Source of the DNA: Alphaproteobacteria bacterium | GTDB taxonomy: Bacteria; Pseudomonadota; Alphaproteobacteria; Micropepsales; Micropepsaceae | DNA length: 7,312 nucleotides | Direction of reading: 5' to 3' | Assembly: GCA_015654715.1 (NCBI GenBank) | Contig: JAATGK010000354.1 | Location: forward strand, 1-7,312 | Shown here: positions 1-6,814 of the stretch, in pieces | Layout: the number at the start of each line of letters is the position of its first letter | How positions within the stretch are numbered: the first letter of the stretch is position 1 | Notes under the pieces: model-generated | Databases searched by the model: none | What the model saw: only the letters and a program-made list of their open reading frames with translations | What the model was told of the DNA's origin: nothing | Position numbers and translations under genes: made by a program

Positions 1-1424
1 ACGGCCATGTTGCAGGCGGCAATAATGAATGCGCCCGGGTGTGCCGGGCCGCGATTGCCCTGCATCAAGCCATATGCCGAGTGCAAGATTTCTTCGAGCG
101 GCAGTTCGCAGGGCATCCGGCGCAACAGATCGAGCCAGCGGCTGGAACCTTCCTCGAACTGCCGGCGTTCCATGGCTTCCAGCGCTTCGGATTTGGTGAG
201 CAGCGCGGCGGGTACGAACAGTTTGCCGACATTCAGCAACACCCCGGCCAGTTCGATCGCATCGAGTGGCGCGCCCTTCTCCCCGAGCCTCGCCGCCACG
301 GCGCGCGACAGGCATCCGACACGGTGCGAATGTGCCGCCGCCCTGGGATCACGCTGGTCGATGGCAAGCAGCAGCAGCTCGGCGACCCCGCGATAGAGCT
401 TCACGCTGGCCGCGCGCGCCGCCGCCATCTGCTGTGCCGCCGCGTGACGCCATAAGGCCAGGATGGCGGCGATGATGGCCGCCAGCGCCAGAAGCAGAAT
501 CAAGATGAGGCCGCTGATGCGGTCCTCGACGCCGGCCAGAGCGGTCTTTGCCGGGACCGATTCCACCAGCACCCACGGCGCCTCCTGCACCGCAACGCCG
601 AGATGCAGCGCATCGTTGCCGGCCAGATCCGCCGCCCGCCGCAGGCGCAGCGGTGTCCGCGCCGCTGCAAATTCGCCCGATTGCGCGATCCGGCCGAGCG
701 CCTTGGACGAAGTGCCGAGCAGCACAAGGCGGCCGTTGCGACCGACCGAGATGAGGCTTTCATGGCCCCCGTCGATTGCCACCGGCGAGCCGTCGGAAGC
801 CCAGAAGCCCGCGCCGAAGGCCCGCTCCCCGACCACATAGCCGATAGGCGCAGCTCCAAATCCCTGCAGCGGCAGGACAGAGGCCAGGAACACGCTCTGT
901 GCCATCCCGTTCACACCGGTCACACCCGGCCCGGCCTCGCCGTTTTTCAGCGTGGCGATCAGCGCCTCCACCACGCGCGGCGGCGGCAAATAGCCGGCCG
1001 TGGCCGCAACGACGCGGCGATGCGCATCCAGGATTGCCAGGCCCGCCCCCGCAGTATCATTGGCGGCAAACGCACCCCGCATGCCCAAGCTGGCGACATA
1101 GCTTTGCAGGAAAAGCGCTTGTGCCTGCTCTTCCGGCGCCGCCCGCAGTGAGGACTTCGCCGTGGCGCGCTCCGCAAGATAGATCTGCACCGTCGGATTG
1201 ACCGCGACGGAACGCAATTGGCGGCGGCTGTCCGCCACCCAGTCGCCGACCCGGCGGGCCGGCTCGGCGCTGCCCGCGCGCAACCTTGCCTGCCAGCGGC
1301 CGATCTCAAAGCTGCGCTGGTTTTCCGCCACCAGGAAAACACCAGCCACCAACGCCAGGACGATGCCGAAGACCGCGGCGCCCCATCCTGCATGCTTCAG
1401 ATTGATGTTGCCAAAGGCCGACAC
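1..1424 (-). CDS. Membrane sensor with Cache-like periplasmic domain and degenerate HD-GYP domain (partial, C-terminus off the window)
   Basis: An open frame of 474 codons runs unbroken to the left edge. The GTG start at 1424 has AGGA eight bases upstream, and the frame is closed by TAA at 1487-1485. A hydrophobic helix at residues 15-33 and a second at 304-325 flank about 270 residues expected in the periplasm. That segment has features of a Cache-type sensor, such as ILDAHRRVVAATAGY (131-145) and GYVVGERAFG (195-204). The cytoplasmic part matches the start of an HD-GYP phosphodiesterase domain: AIDQRDP then AHSHRV (354-369), later VLLNVGK (395-401). However, the HD dyad of LLHDIGK is Leu397-Asn398, the next metal His aligns with Gln422, and no clean HHE or GYP motif follows. 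Catalysis is therefore unlikely, and a scaffold or ligand-sensing role is my inference. A divergent LapG-like protease gene lies 139 bp away. The membrane and HD-like assignments are firm; the ligand is unknown. Confidence 0.82.
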   Translation of the reverse strand, partial: MSAFGNINLKHAGWGAAVFGIVLALVAGVFLVAENQRSFEIGRWQARLRAGSAEPARRVGDWVADSRRQLRSVAVNPTVQIYLAERATAKSSLRAAPEEQAQALFLQSYVASLGMRGAFAANDTAGAGLAILDAHRRVVAATAGYLPPPRVVEALIATLKNGEAGPGVTGVNGMAQSVFLASVLPLQGFGAAPIGYVVGERAFGAGFWASDGSPVAIDGGHESLISVGRNGRLVLLGTSSKALGRIAQSGEFAAARTPLRLRRAADLAGNDALHLGVAVQEAPWVLVESVPAKTALAGVEDRISGLILILLLALAAIIAAILALWRHAAAQQMAAARAASVKLYRGVAELLLLAIDQRDPRAAAHSHRVGCLSRAVAARLGEKGAPLDAIELAGVLLNVGKLFVPAALLTKSEALEAMERRQFEEGSSRWLDLLRRMPCELPLEEILHSAYGLMQGNRGPAHPGAFIIAACNMA

Positions 1425-1432
1425 GCATTCAG

Positions 1433-1436
1433 TCCT
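1433..1436 (-). promoter_or_regulatory. Ribosome binding site that fixes the GTG start of the sensor gene
   Basis: On the minus strand AGGA (1436-1433) is followed by eight bases and GTG at 1424. An ATG at 1428 lies only four bases after AGGA, in another frame that stops after about 40 codons. The GTG frame continues for 474 codons and encodes the membrane sensor, so GTG is preferred. Confidence 0.6.
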
Positions 1437-1455
1437 ATGGGCCGGACAAACAAGG

Positions 1456-1484
1456 CTAATAAACTGTTGCCGGAATACTGGCAA
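1456..1484 (-). promoter_or_regulatory. Sigma-70-type promoter for the sensor gene
   Basis: Read on the minus strand, TTGCCA (1484-1479, five of six matches to TTGACA) is followed by exactly 17 bases and TATTAG (1461-1456, four of six matches to TATAAT). Transcription would start near 1449, giving a leader of about 25 bases that includes AGGA before the GTG at 1424. The match is by eye only. Confidence 0.45.
1467..1484. repeat. Inverted repeat TTGCC-N8-GGCAA over the sensor promoter
   Basis: TTGCC at 1467-1471 and GGCAA at 1480-1484 form a perfect 5-bp inverted repeat with an 8-bp spacer. The right arm coincides with the proposed -35 box of the sensor promoter, so a bound repressor could block it. 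The arms are short, so chance is possible. Confidence 0.3.
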
Positions 1485-1526
1485 TTACGCGCGGCCGTAG
1501 CACGCGACTTTAATTGCACCCGATCA

Positions 1527-1561
1527 CACTGGCGCCAGCGGAACCATTTGAAGCGCCAGTG
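1527..1561 (+). repeat. Perfect 9-bp inverted repeat just before the protease start codon
   Basis: CACTGGCGC (1527-1535) and GCGCCAGTG (1553-1561) are perfect reverse complements separated by 17 bases. The right arm ends two bases before the ATG at 1564. The left arm is also part of a 10-bp palindrome, CTGGCGCCAG (1529-1538). As RNA the arms could form a hairpin next to the start codon, with the purine-rich GGAA and GAAG stretches (the only Shine-Dalgarno-like sequences here) in or beside the loop. As DNA it could be an operator with three related half-sites. Confidence 0.6.
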
Positions 1562-1563
1562 CC

Positions 1564-2271
1564 ATGCGGCCGGGTTTGATCCTGACAACAATATTTGCAG
1601 CGGTGCTGATGGCGGCGCCGGCCAGCGCCGCGTCCAATTCCGTCTTCAAGAACGGCACCCCCGGAGCCCACGGGTTCGCTTTTTTCCCCTTCTGGCAGCA
1701 GGTGTTGACCGACATGGCGGCGGCGCAGGCTAATGCCGCGCCCGTCTCGTCACGCTCCGATCCCGCGCGTTCGCGGGCCTGCGCCAACAACCGTACCTGC
1801 ATTCCGCCGGTCTGGACCGCGTTTCTCGACAGCCTCCGCAACAAGCCGCGGCTGGTACAGCTCAACGCTATCAACCAGTGGGCCAACGCCAAGCCCTACG
1901 TCGAGGATTACGTCAATTGGAAGGTCCCCGATTATTGGGCGACGCCGGGTGAGTTCATCGCCCGCGGCGGCGACTGCGAAGACTACGCGATCTTCAAATA
2001 CTTCAGCCTAGTGCGGCTTGGCTTATCGCCGGACGATCTACGCATCGTCATCGTCAACGACGCTAATCTAAAAGTCTTCCACGCCGTTCTGGCCGTGCGG
2101 GCGGAGGGTACGGTTTGGATGCTCGACAACCAACTGCCGCAGGTGGTGCCGATGGATGTCGCCGTCCATTACGTGCCGGTTTATTCGCTCAACGAGCACG
2201 GCTGGTGGGTTCATTCCCTGCCTAAGATCGAACTCGGGAACGTCACCATTGCGGCCGGTGGACCCAACTGA
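1564..2271 (+). CDS. Secreted transglutaminase-like cysteine proteinase (BTLCP/LapG family)
   Basis: A 235-residue protein with a Sec signal peptide: hydrophobic core at about residues 5-18 and a likely cleavage after ASA (residue 22). The mature part carries the catalytic triad order of bacterial transglutaminase-like cysteine proteinases: Cys138 in GGDCEDYA, His173 in VFHAVLAV and Asp188 in WMLDNQ. Length and layout fit the family that includes LapG, which acts in the periplasm and, in pseudomonads, cleaves large surface adhesins when released by the c-di-GMP receptor LapD. Cys73 and Cys79 could form a disulfide. No adhesin gene is visible here, so the substrate is unknown and I do not assign the name lapG. 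The ATG at 1564 is chosen because it gives a clean signal peptide, although the Shine-Dalgarno is weak and lies within an inverted repeat. The gene is divergent from the membrane sensor and convergent with the tRNA. Confidence 0.9.
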   Translation: MRPGLILTTIFAAVLMAAPASAASNSVFKNGTPGAHGFAFFPFWQQVLTDMAAAQANAAPVSSRSDPARSRACANNRTCIPPVWTAFLDSLRNKPRLVQLNAINQWANAKPYVEDYVNWKVPDYWATPGEFIARGGDCEDYAIFKYFSLVRLGLSPDDLRIVIVNDANLKVFHAVLAVRAEGTVWMLDNQLPQVVPMDVAVHYVPVYSLNEHGWWVHSLPKIELGNVTIAAGGPN

Positions 2272-2296
2272 ACCCTCTGGGGACAATCAAGCCCAC

Positions 2297-2321
2297 AAAA
2301 AAACCGGCACTTAGGCCGGCT
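2297..2321 (-). terminator. Intrinsic terminator of the tRNA-Met unit
   Basis: On the minus strand a 7-bp stem (AGCCGGC pairing with GCCGGTT, including one G-U pair) closes a 6-base loop and is followed directly by seven T residues (2303-2297). It lies 35 bases beyond the tRNA 3' end. On the plus strand the same stem is followed by the weaker GTTAAATT, so it may also slow transcription leaving the protease gene, which ends at 2271. Confidence 0.75.
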
Positions 2322-2355
2322 GTTAAATTCCGCTGAATGATCCCGGATGGGATAT

Positions 2356-2430
2356 TGGTAGCAGCGGAGGGATTTGAACCCCCGACCAAGGGATTATGAT
2401 TCCCCTGCTCTACCGCTGAGCTACGCTGCC
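2356..2430 (-). tRNA. tRNA-Met (anticodon CAU), probably the elongator
   Basis: A 75-base cloverleaf reads on the minus strand: acceptor GGCAGCG paired with CGCTGCT (G1-U72, otherwise Watson-Crick), D arm GCTC-AGCGGTA-GAGC, anticodon arm GGGGA-ATCATAA-TCCCT, five-base variable loop, T arm GGGGG-TTCAAAT-CCCTC, A73 and an encoded CCA. The anticodon CAT is at 2398-2396. It is not the initiator, since the 1-72 pair is G-U rather than a C-A mismatch and the anticodon stem lacks three consecutive G-C pairs next to the loop. The ATCATAA loop and GCTACCA end suit elongator Met. The isoleucine AUA-reading tRNA, which also has a CAT anticodon modified to lysidine, is the alternative. Confidence 0.95.
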
Positions 2431-2441
2431 ACGGAGGCGCG

Positions 2442-2470
2442 GGTGTATTGGGGTGCTTTGAAGCTGTCAA
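2442..2470 (-). promoter_or_regulatory. Promoter of the tRNA-Met gene with GC-rich discriminator
   Basis: On the minus strand a perfect TTGACA (2470-2465) is followed by exactly 17 bases and TACACC (2447-2442), then CGCGCC, and the tRNA begins 11 bases after the -10 box. The 5' leader would be only about four or five bases. The GC-rich stretch after the -10 box is typical of stable-RNA promoters under stringent control. The -10 match is weak (three of six), but the TTGACA, spacing and position support it. Confidence 0.6.
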
Positions 2471-2497
2471 GAAGCCGCTTGCCGCTTCGGCAGGAAG

Positions 2498-3571
2498 TTA
2501 GGCTTTAGCGATCCAGCCGCCGCCCAAAACCCTGGAGTCCTTGTAGAATACACACGCCTGGCCGGGCGCAATGGCCTCTTCCGGCTCCAGCAGCTCGACT
2601 TCGGCGCCCTCGGCGTGGACGCTCACCCGGGCGGGAACTGGCGGGCGCATCGAGCGGACTTTGACGGTACAGCTCGCGGCGTCGGCCGGATCGGCGAGCC
2701 AATTGACGTCTTTCAAGACGATACGGCGGGTCAAAAGCGCCTCGCGCGGGCCGACCACGACGCGGCGGGCCTCGGCGTCGAGCTTGATGACAAACAGCGG
2801 CGCCTCGTTGCCGGAGAGACCAAGACCCTTCCGCTGGCCGATGGTGAAATGGACGATGCCGTCGTGACGGCCAAGGACGCGCCCCGCCTCGTCAACGATC
2901 TCGCCCGGTTCGCCGGCGTCAGGGCGCAAGCGCTTCACCACATCCGTGTAGTCGCTGGTCACAAAGCAGATGTCCTGGCTGTCGGGCTTGGCGGCATTGA
3001 CGAGGCCGAGTTCGGCAGCGATCTCGCGCACCTTGGGCTTGGTCAGGCCGCCGAGCGGAAAGTGCAGATATTCAAGCTGTTGCCGGGTGGTAGCGAAGAG
3101 AAAATAGCTTTGATCGCGGGCCTCATCGACGGGGCGGTGCATCTGCGGCCCCTCCGGCCCATCGATCCGGCGGACGTAATGGCCGGTCGCCAAACCCTCA
3201 GCGCCGAGAGCACGGGCACTCTCCATCAGATCGGCGAATTTCACCCGCTCGTTGCAGCGAATGCACGGAATAGGCGTCTCGCCGCGAGCGTAGCCGGCGG
3301 CGAAATCATCGATCACCGTTTGGCGGAAACGCTCTTCGTAATCGAGCACATAATGGGGGATGCCGAGCTTCTCTGCGACGCGGCGGGCGTCGTAGATGTC
3401 CTTGCCGGCGCAACAGGCGCCTTTGCGGTCAGGGGCTCCGGAATAAAGCTGCAAGGTGACGCCGATCACGTCGTAGCCTTGGCGCTGCAGCAGCGCGGCC
3501 GTGACCGAGGAATCGACCCCGCCAGACATGGCGGCGACGATGCGCTTTGGGGGCGTCGAATGAGGCATCAT
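2498..3571 (-). CDS. mnmA: tRNA-specific 2-thiouridylase MnmA
   Basis: A 357-residue cytoplasmic enzyme that puts sulfur on C2 of U34 in the tRNAs for Lys, Glu and Gln, using ATP to adenylate U34 and a persulfide passed from a sulfur relay. The N-terminal PP-loop ATPase motif SGGVDS is at 16-21. Cys106 in [10 protein letters not shown] matches the Cys102 position of the E. coli enzyme, and Cys202 in SQDICF matches Cys199, the persulfide cysteine. GHYVRR is at 130-135, and the C-terminal beta-rich tRNA-binding part includes [11 protein letters not shown] (241-251). Cys53-Cys54 and Cys103 are extra cysteines, of a kind I associate with alphaproteobacterial copies. Length is normal for the family. 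The start is one of two adjacent ATG codons (3571 or 3568), with only a weak AAGA upstream. The gene lies 157 bp after flgL in the same direction, and 67 bp before the tRNA-Met gene, which has its own promoter. Confidence 0.97.
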   Translation of the reverse strand: MMPHSTPPKRIVAAMSGGVDSSVTAALLQRQGYDVIGVTLQLYSGAPDRKGACCAGKDIYDARRVAEKLGIPHYVLDYEERFRQTVIDDFAAGYARGETPIPCIRCNERVKFADLMESARALGAEGLATGHYVRRIDGPEGPQMHRPVDEARDQSYFLFATTRQQLEYLHFPLGGLTKPKVREIAAELGLVNAAKPDSQDICFVTSDYTDVVKRLRPDAGEPGEIVDEAGRVLGRHDGIVHFTIGQRKGLGLSGNEAPLFVIKLDAEARRVVVGPREALLTRRIVLKDVNWLADPADAASCTVKVRSMRPPVPARVSVHAEGAEVELLEPEEAIAPGQACVFYKDSRVLGGGWIAKA

Positions 3572-3681
3572 GGCGGCGTCTTATCGGCTCGCCGCTCGCC
3601 CCGCAAGCTTTTGGATTCTTTGTTTGTCGCGCTTTCGAACGGAAAGCCGCCGAGCTTGCTTTGCACGCCTACTCTTAAATA

Positions 3682-3696
3682 GCGCGCAACGCGCGC
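3682..3696 (-). terminator. GC hairpin downstream of flgL, possible terminator
   Basis: GCGCGC (3682-3687) and GCGCGC (3691-3696) flank three bases and form a strong 6-bp hairpin about 30 bases past the flgL stop. On the minus strand it is followed by TATTTAAG, a poor U tract. It may weakly end the flgK-flgL transcript before mnmA. Alternating GC runs also arise by chance in DNA of this composition. Confidence 0.3.
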
Positions 3697-3728
3697 GGCC
3701 ACTTTTCCTGAAAGCGCTGTTGGCCGAC

Positions 3729-4670
3729 TCAACTGGTGGTTGGCAGGAAGTTGAGCAGGCTGAGGTTGTTCAGCTTCGACGTGACGGTCAAAACGGCCTG
3801 CAACGCGGTCTGGTTGTTCGACAAATTGGTCAAGGCCGTCGCCATGTCGGCGTCCTCGATGTCGGACACGAAGCCGGTATAGAGGGTGTTCAGCGATTGC
3901 TGGCTGGTCACCTCGCCTTTGAGGGCGGTGTAGGTGTTGCCATTCTGGGCCGCAAGCGCGTTCAACGAAGTACCGGCGGTGATGGCTGACGGCAGCACGT
4001 TCGCGGTCAAGGCGTCGGTCTGGTCGGTGGTAAGTTTGTCGGACAGGGATTGCCCTTGGTCCTGCTGATAAAGCGCCGCCAGCGACTTCATCAGGTCGGT
4101 GCCCATATCGGAGGCCAGAACACCGATCTGCTCGGTCTGGCCGTCACCGACTGCCACCGACTTCTTGACGGTGCCGTTGTCGAAGCAATCCGCCACATCT
4201 GCCGCACTCGCCAGATCGGCAAGACTGGTCGCGGTGAAGGGCTTGGTGTCGGTCTTCTCGCCGCTGTAAAGGTAATTGCCGTTGGAGTCGGTCGAGTTGA
4301 GGATTGAAGACGCCTGCTCGAAGATCGACTGCGCCGTAGTCATCAGGCCGGTACCATCGGAATTGCCGGCCGCAGACGTGATGGCCTTCTGCAGTTGTTG
4401 CGCCAGACCCGACAAGGTCGTGAGCTGGGTATCCTGCAGGTCGGTCTGGGTGACCGCAAACTGGGTGTTGGCCGCGAATCCCGATGCGCGATCGGCTGCC
4501 GCTCGCGCCCCTTCGAGCGCTGCGGTCTTGTCGCCGATGCCGGCATAATCCTGGGAGACCTTGCCGGTGGAGACCTGAGCCTCGGACTGCTGCAGCTTCG
4601 CATTTGCCTTCGCAATCTGCGAAAGCATGTAGCTGGTCTGATTGTTCGTGGCGACGCGGTCGATGGTCAT
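3729..4670 (-). CDS. flgL: Flagellar hook-associated protein FlgL (HAP3)
   Basis: A 313-residue member of the flagellin/FlgL family, exported by the flagellar type III system to form the second hook-filament junction ring between FlgK and flagellin. The N-terminal helical part (residues 1-140) contains RVATNNQTSYML, the STGK turn (34-37) and NYLYSG (132-137), the FlgL counterpart of YLFSG. The C-terminus has the flagellin-type SDIEDADMATALTNLSNNQ (269-287) and ends LSLLNFL. Length is close to Salmonella FlgL. It follows flgK by eight bases, and its Shine-Dalgarno GAGG (4680-4677) overlaps the flgK stop TGA, so translation is probably coupled and both share the flgK promoter. Oddity: one cysteine, Cys162, in the variable middle region, in a family usually poor in cysteine. 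A flagellin paralogue is the alternative, but position after flgK argues for FlgL. Confidence 0.92.
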   Translation of the reverse strand: MTIDRVATNNQTSYMLSQIAKANAKLQQSEAQVSTGKVSQDYAGIGDKTAALEGARAAADRASGFAANTQFAVTQTDLQDTQLTTLSGLAQQLQKAITSAAGNSDGTGLMTTAQSIFEQASSILNSTDSNGNYLYSGEKTDTKPFTATSLADLASAADVADCFDNGTVKKSVAVGDGQTEQIGVLASDMGTDLMKSLAALYQQDQGQSLSDKLTTDQTDALTANVLPSAITAGTSLNALAAQNGNTYTALKGEVTSQQSLNTLYTGFVSDIEDADMATALTNLSNNQTALQAVLTVTSKLNNLSLLNFLPTTS

Positions 4671-4678
4671 TGCTTACC

Positions 4679-6811
4679 TCACTGAATGGCCAGAAGTGTA
4701 TCGTAGAGCTGATTGACCGTGCTGAGCAGTCGTGCTCCGGCACTGTAGGCTTTCTGGTACATGATCATGTTCGAGAGCTCTTCATCGAGGTTGACGCCCG
4801 AGTTGTTGGACTGGCGCGATTGCGCTTCGGTCAGCCGGTCGTCCTGTGTGGTCTTGTTGGATGCGGCGGACGCCGACTGGGTGGCGATATCCTGATAGAA
4901 GGCCCCGGCATAATTCTGCAGCGAGGTCGTCTGCGCCCCGAGATTACCGGCCTTTTCGAAGCTGAACTGCGTGGTCGCGAGAGCCTGCAACGCCAAGAGC
5001 CCGCTCGAATCGCCGGACGCCACGATCTGGCCTGTCGGCGATGACATATTGGGCTGGGCAAAGGAAATCAGCGACGGCGAGGAAACGATATCGGGATTGA
5101 CCTGGAACCCGGATGCGACGTTGCCGAGCGCGTTGGCGCCCAGACCGAACAGCGCGCTGACGCTGATGCCGGTGGTGCCGCGCAAGGTGGAATCGCTGGC
5201 AACCTGCAACGAATAGCCCGAGTAGTTATTGTCCATCGTGGTAATCAACGCGCCGTTGTCATCGAGCTTCACCTGGGCGTAACCGGTGAGGCTCGAATTG
5301 ATCGCGTTGACCGCATCGTCGACCGTCATGCCCGCCGTGATCGCGACGTCGGCGCTCCTCGCGACCGAGCCGTTGGCGTTTTTGACGACGAATTTCATCA
5401 CGCCGTTGGACGACAGCCCGAGCGCATCGCCGGATGTCATGCCGGTGTTCGAGATCGAAGGCACCGAGGTGGTGAAGAGATCGTTGAGGCCGAAGAACTG
5501 CGAGAAGCCGGTGCCGCTGCGCGAAGAGGCATTGGTCGAGTCGGGATCGCCGACCGCGACACGGAAGTCGCCGCCATTGACCGTCAACGCGCCGTTGGTG
5601 AAATCGGCGTTACCGCCGACGCTCGACAACGCATCATTCAGCGTCGAAGTGAAGCTGCCGATGTTGTTGGAGAAGCCCGACGTCGCGCCGCCGTCGACCG
5701 AGACCGTGCCGGCATCGAAATCGATGTCGACCATGTGCCGCTCGACGCCGCTCGCATCGGTCAGCGCGATCAATGTCGCCCCGGAGAAGTTGAGGCTGTC
5801 GCTCGCAAGCAGGCCGGTGTCGCGCCCGGTCAGGACGCTGGGCGGTGGATAGGCCGACGACTCGTTGTGAACCTCGTTGAAGGCGTTGGCGACGCCTTTG
5901 GCGAGCTCGCCCAATTCGTTCTTGACCCCGGCGATGGTGCTGTCGCGGATGTCGATCAGGCCACGCATCGAGCCGCCCGTCAGATGATCGTCGAGCGCCT
6001 GGGGAGTTCCGATCGGCTGACCGGTCGAGCCGTTGCTATCTTGGGCCGTAATCGTTCCGTAGACATTGTCGGCGCCGGGCGTGTAGGTGAGCTTGGCATA
6101 GCTGGCGCTGCCCACCAGATTGATGCCGTCCTGCGTCGTGACCTGGATGGTACCGTCTTCCTGGTTGGTGACCCGGATGTCCATATCTTTGGCCAGACTA
6201 TTCAAGGCGGCGTCGCGCTGGTCGAGATAGGTGGTGTCGGTGTCGCCCTGCAGATAGGACGACTTGATCAGTTTATTGTAATCGTAGATCTGCTTGATCT
6301 GGGTCGCGGCGTCGGTGACCGATGTCGATAGCTGCTGATCGGCCTGGCTGGACAGACTGTCAAGCTGGTCCGACATGGTCGAGATCGAGGTCGCCAGCGA
6401 CTTCATCGAATCGACGACGCTCGCCTGGCTGGAGCCGGTGCCGGTCGAAAGCTGCGCCGCACCAAGCTTGTTCAACACATCGCTGAGCTTGGAAGAGAGC
6501 GAACTGCCGTCGCCGGGCGAGCCCAAGAGCGCGTTGATCTGGTCGAACACCGAACTCATCGTATCATATTGCGAGGACGAGGCAGTCGCCGACAGGCTCT
6601 CCTGCTGCAGGTACTGATCGGTGACCCTGGTGACGTCGTCGATGGTCACACCGGCGGGAACGCCGTTAGAACCGAGAACACTGAGGTTGACCTGACGCCG
6701 CACATAATCGGGGGTGTTGAGGTTCGCGATATTCTGCGACACCACCTTCAATGCAGACGTGTTGGTCTGCAAAGAGGAGAGGGCACTCGACATAATTCCG
6801 TTCAGGCTCAC
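4679..6811 (-). CDS. flgK: Flagellar hook-associated protein FlgK (HAP1)
   Basis: A 710-residue first hook-filament junction protein, exported by the flagellar type III system. Near the N-terminus it has the rod/hook family helix (residues 7-41) with SQNIANLNTPDYVRRQ. The last 35 residues contain MIMYQKAYSAGARLLSTVNQ, the matching C-terminal helix. Between them are a long helical region to about 200 and a Gly/Ser/Asp/Asn-rich outer domain. It is longer than Salmonella FlgK (547 residues), with the extra length in the exposed middle. No cysteine is present. The GTG at 6811 is chosen because it gives the family-typical MSLNGIMSSALSSL start, has GGGAAG six bases further upstream, and lies about 30 bases after the predicted sigma-54 start. 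A TTG at 6856 would extend the frame but falls within the promoter. It is the first gene of a flgK-flgL operon and is divergent from a probable fliK. Confidence 0.95.
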   Translation of the reverse strand: MSLNGIMSSALSSLQTNTSALKVVSQNIANLNTPDYVRRQVNLSVLGSNGVPAGVTIDDVTRVTDQYLQQESLSATASSSQYDTMSSVFDQINALLGSPGDGSSLSSKLSDVLNKLGAAQLSTGTGSSQASVVDSMKSLATSISTMSDQLDSLSSQADQQLSTSVTDAATQIKQIYDYNKLIKSSYLQGDTDTTYLDQRDAALNSLAKDMDIRVTNQEDGTIQVTTQDGINLVGSASYAKLTYTPGADNVYGTITAQDSNGSTGQPIGTPQALDDHLTGGSMRGLIDIRDSTIAGVKNELGELAKGVANAFNEVHNESSAYPPPSVLTGRDTGLLASDSLNFSGATLIALTDASGVERHMVDIDFDAGTVSVDGGATSGFSNNIGSFTSTLNDALSSVGGNADFTNGALTVNGGDFRVAVGDPDSTNASSRSGTGFSQFFGLNDLFTTSVPSISNTGMTSGDALGLSSNGVMKFVVKNANGSVARSADVAITAGMTVDDAVNAINSSLTGYAQVKLDDNGALITTMDNNYSGYSLQVASDSTLRGTTGISVSALFGLGANALGNVASGFQVNPDIVSSPSLISFAQPNMSSPTGQIVASGDSSGLLALQALATTQFSFEKAGNLGAQTTSLQNYAGAFYQDIATQSASAASNKTTQDDRLTEAQSRQSNNSGVNLDEELSNMIMYQKAYSAGARLLSTVNQLYDTLLAIQ

Positions 6812-6814
6812 GGG

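Noticed and set aside
603..1151. Plus-strand open frame of 182 codons in the left part
   Set aside because: It is antisense to the sensor gene, is Arg/Pro/Gln-rich with no hydrophobic core or motif, and has no support from a ribosome binding site.
959..1393. Minus-strand frame of 144 codons starting ATG at 1393
   Set aside because: It overlaps the sensor gene in another frame, is Arg/Ser/Trp-rich, and ends early, while the GTG frame runs to the window edge with membrane helices and HD motifs.
1218..1733. Plus-strand frame of 171 codons across the divergent region
   Set aside because: It crosses the control region and overlaps both the sensor gene and the signal peptide of the protease in another frame; its composition is not protein-like.
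2471..2490. GAAGC/GCTTC inverted repeat after the mnmA stop as a terminator
   Set aside because: The stem is only 5 bp, has no run of T residues, and sits just upstream of the TTGACA box of the tRNA promoter, so I do not call it a terminator.
3631..3647. Hairpin GCTTTC-N5-GAAAGC between flgL and mnmA
   Set aside because: A 6-bp stem with no U tract, no relation to a recognisable promoter and no second copy; it could be in the mnmA leader but I see nothing to support a function.
2615..3682. Long plus-strand open frame of 355 codons opposite mnmA
   Set aside because: It lies almost wholly antisense to mnmA, which has every catalytic motif of its family. The antisense product has no recognisable domain, and long mirror frames are common in DNA this rich in G and C.
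5286..5852. Plus-strand frame of 188 codons inside flgK
   Set aside because: It is a mirror frame of the flgK outer domain, with no start signal or recognisable motif.
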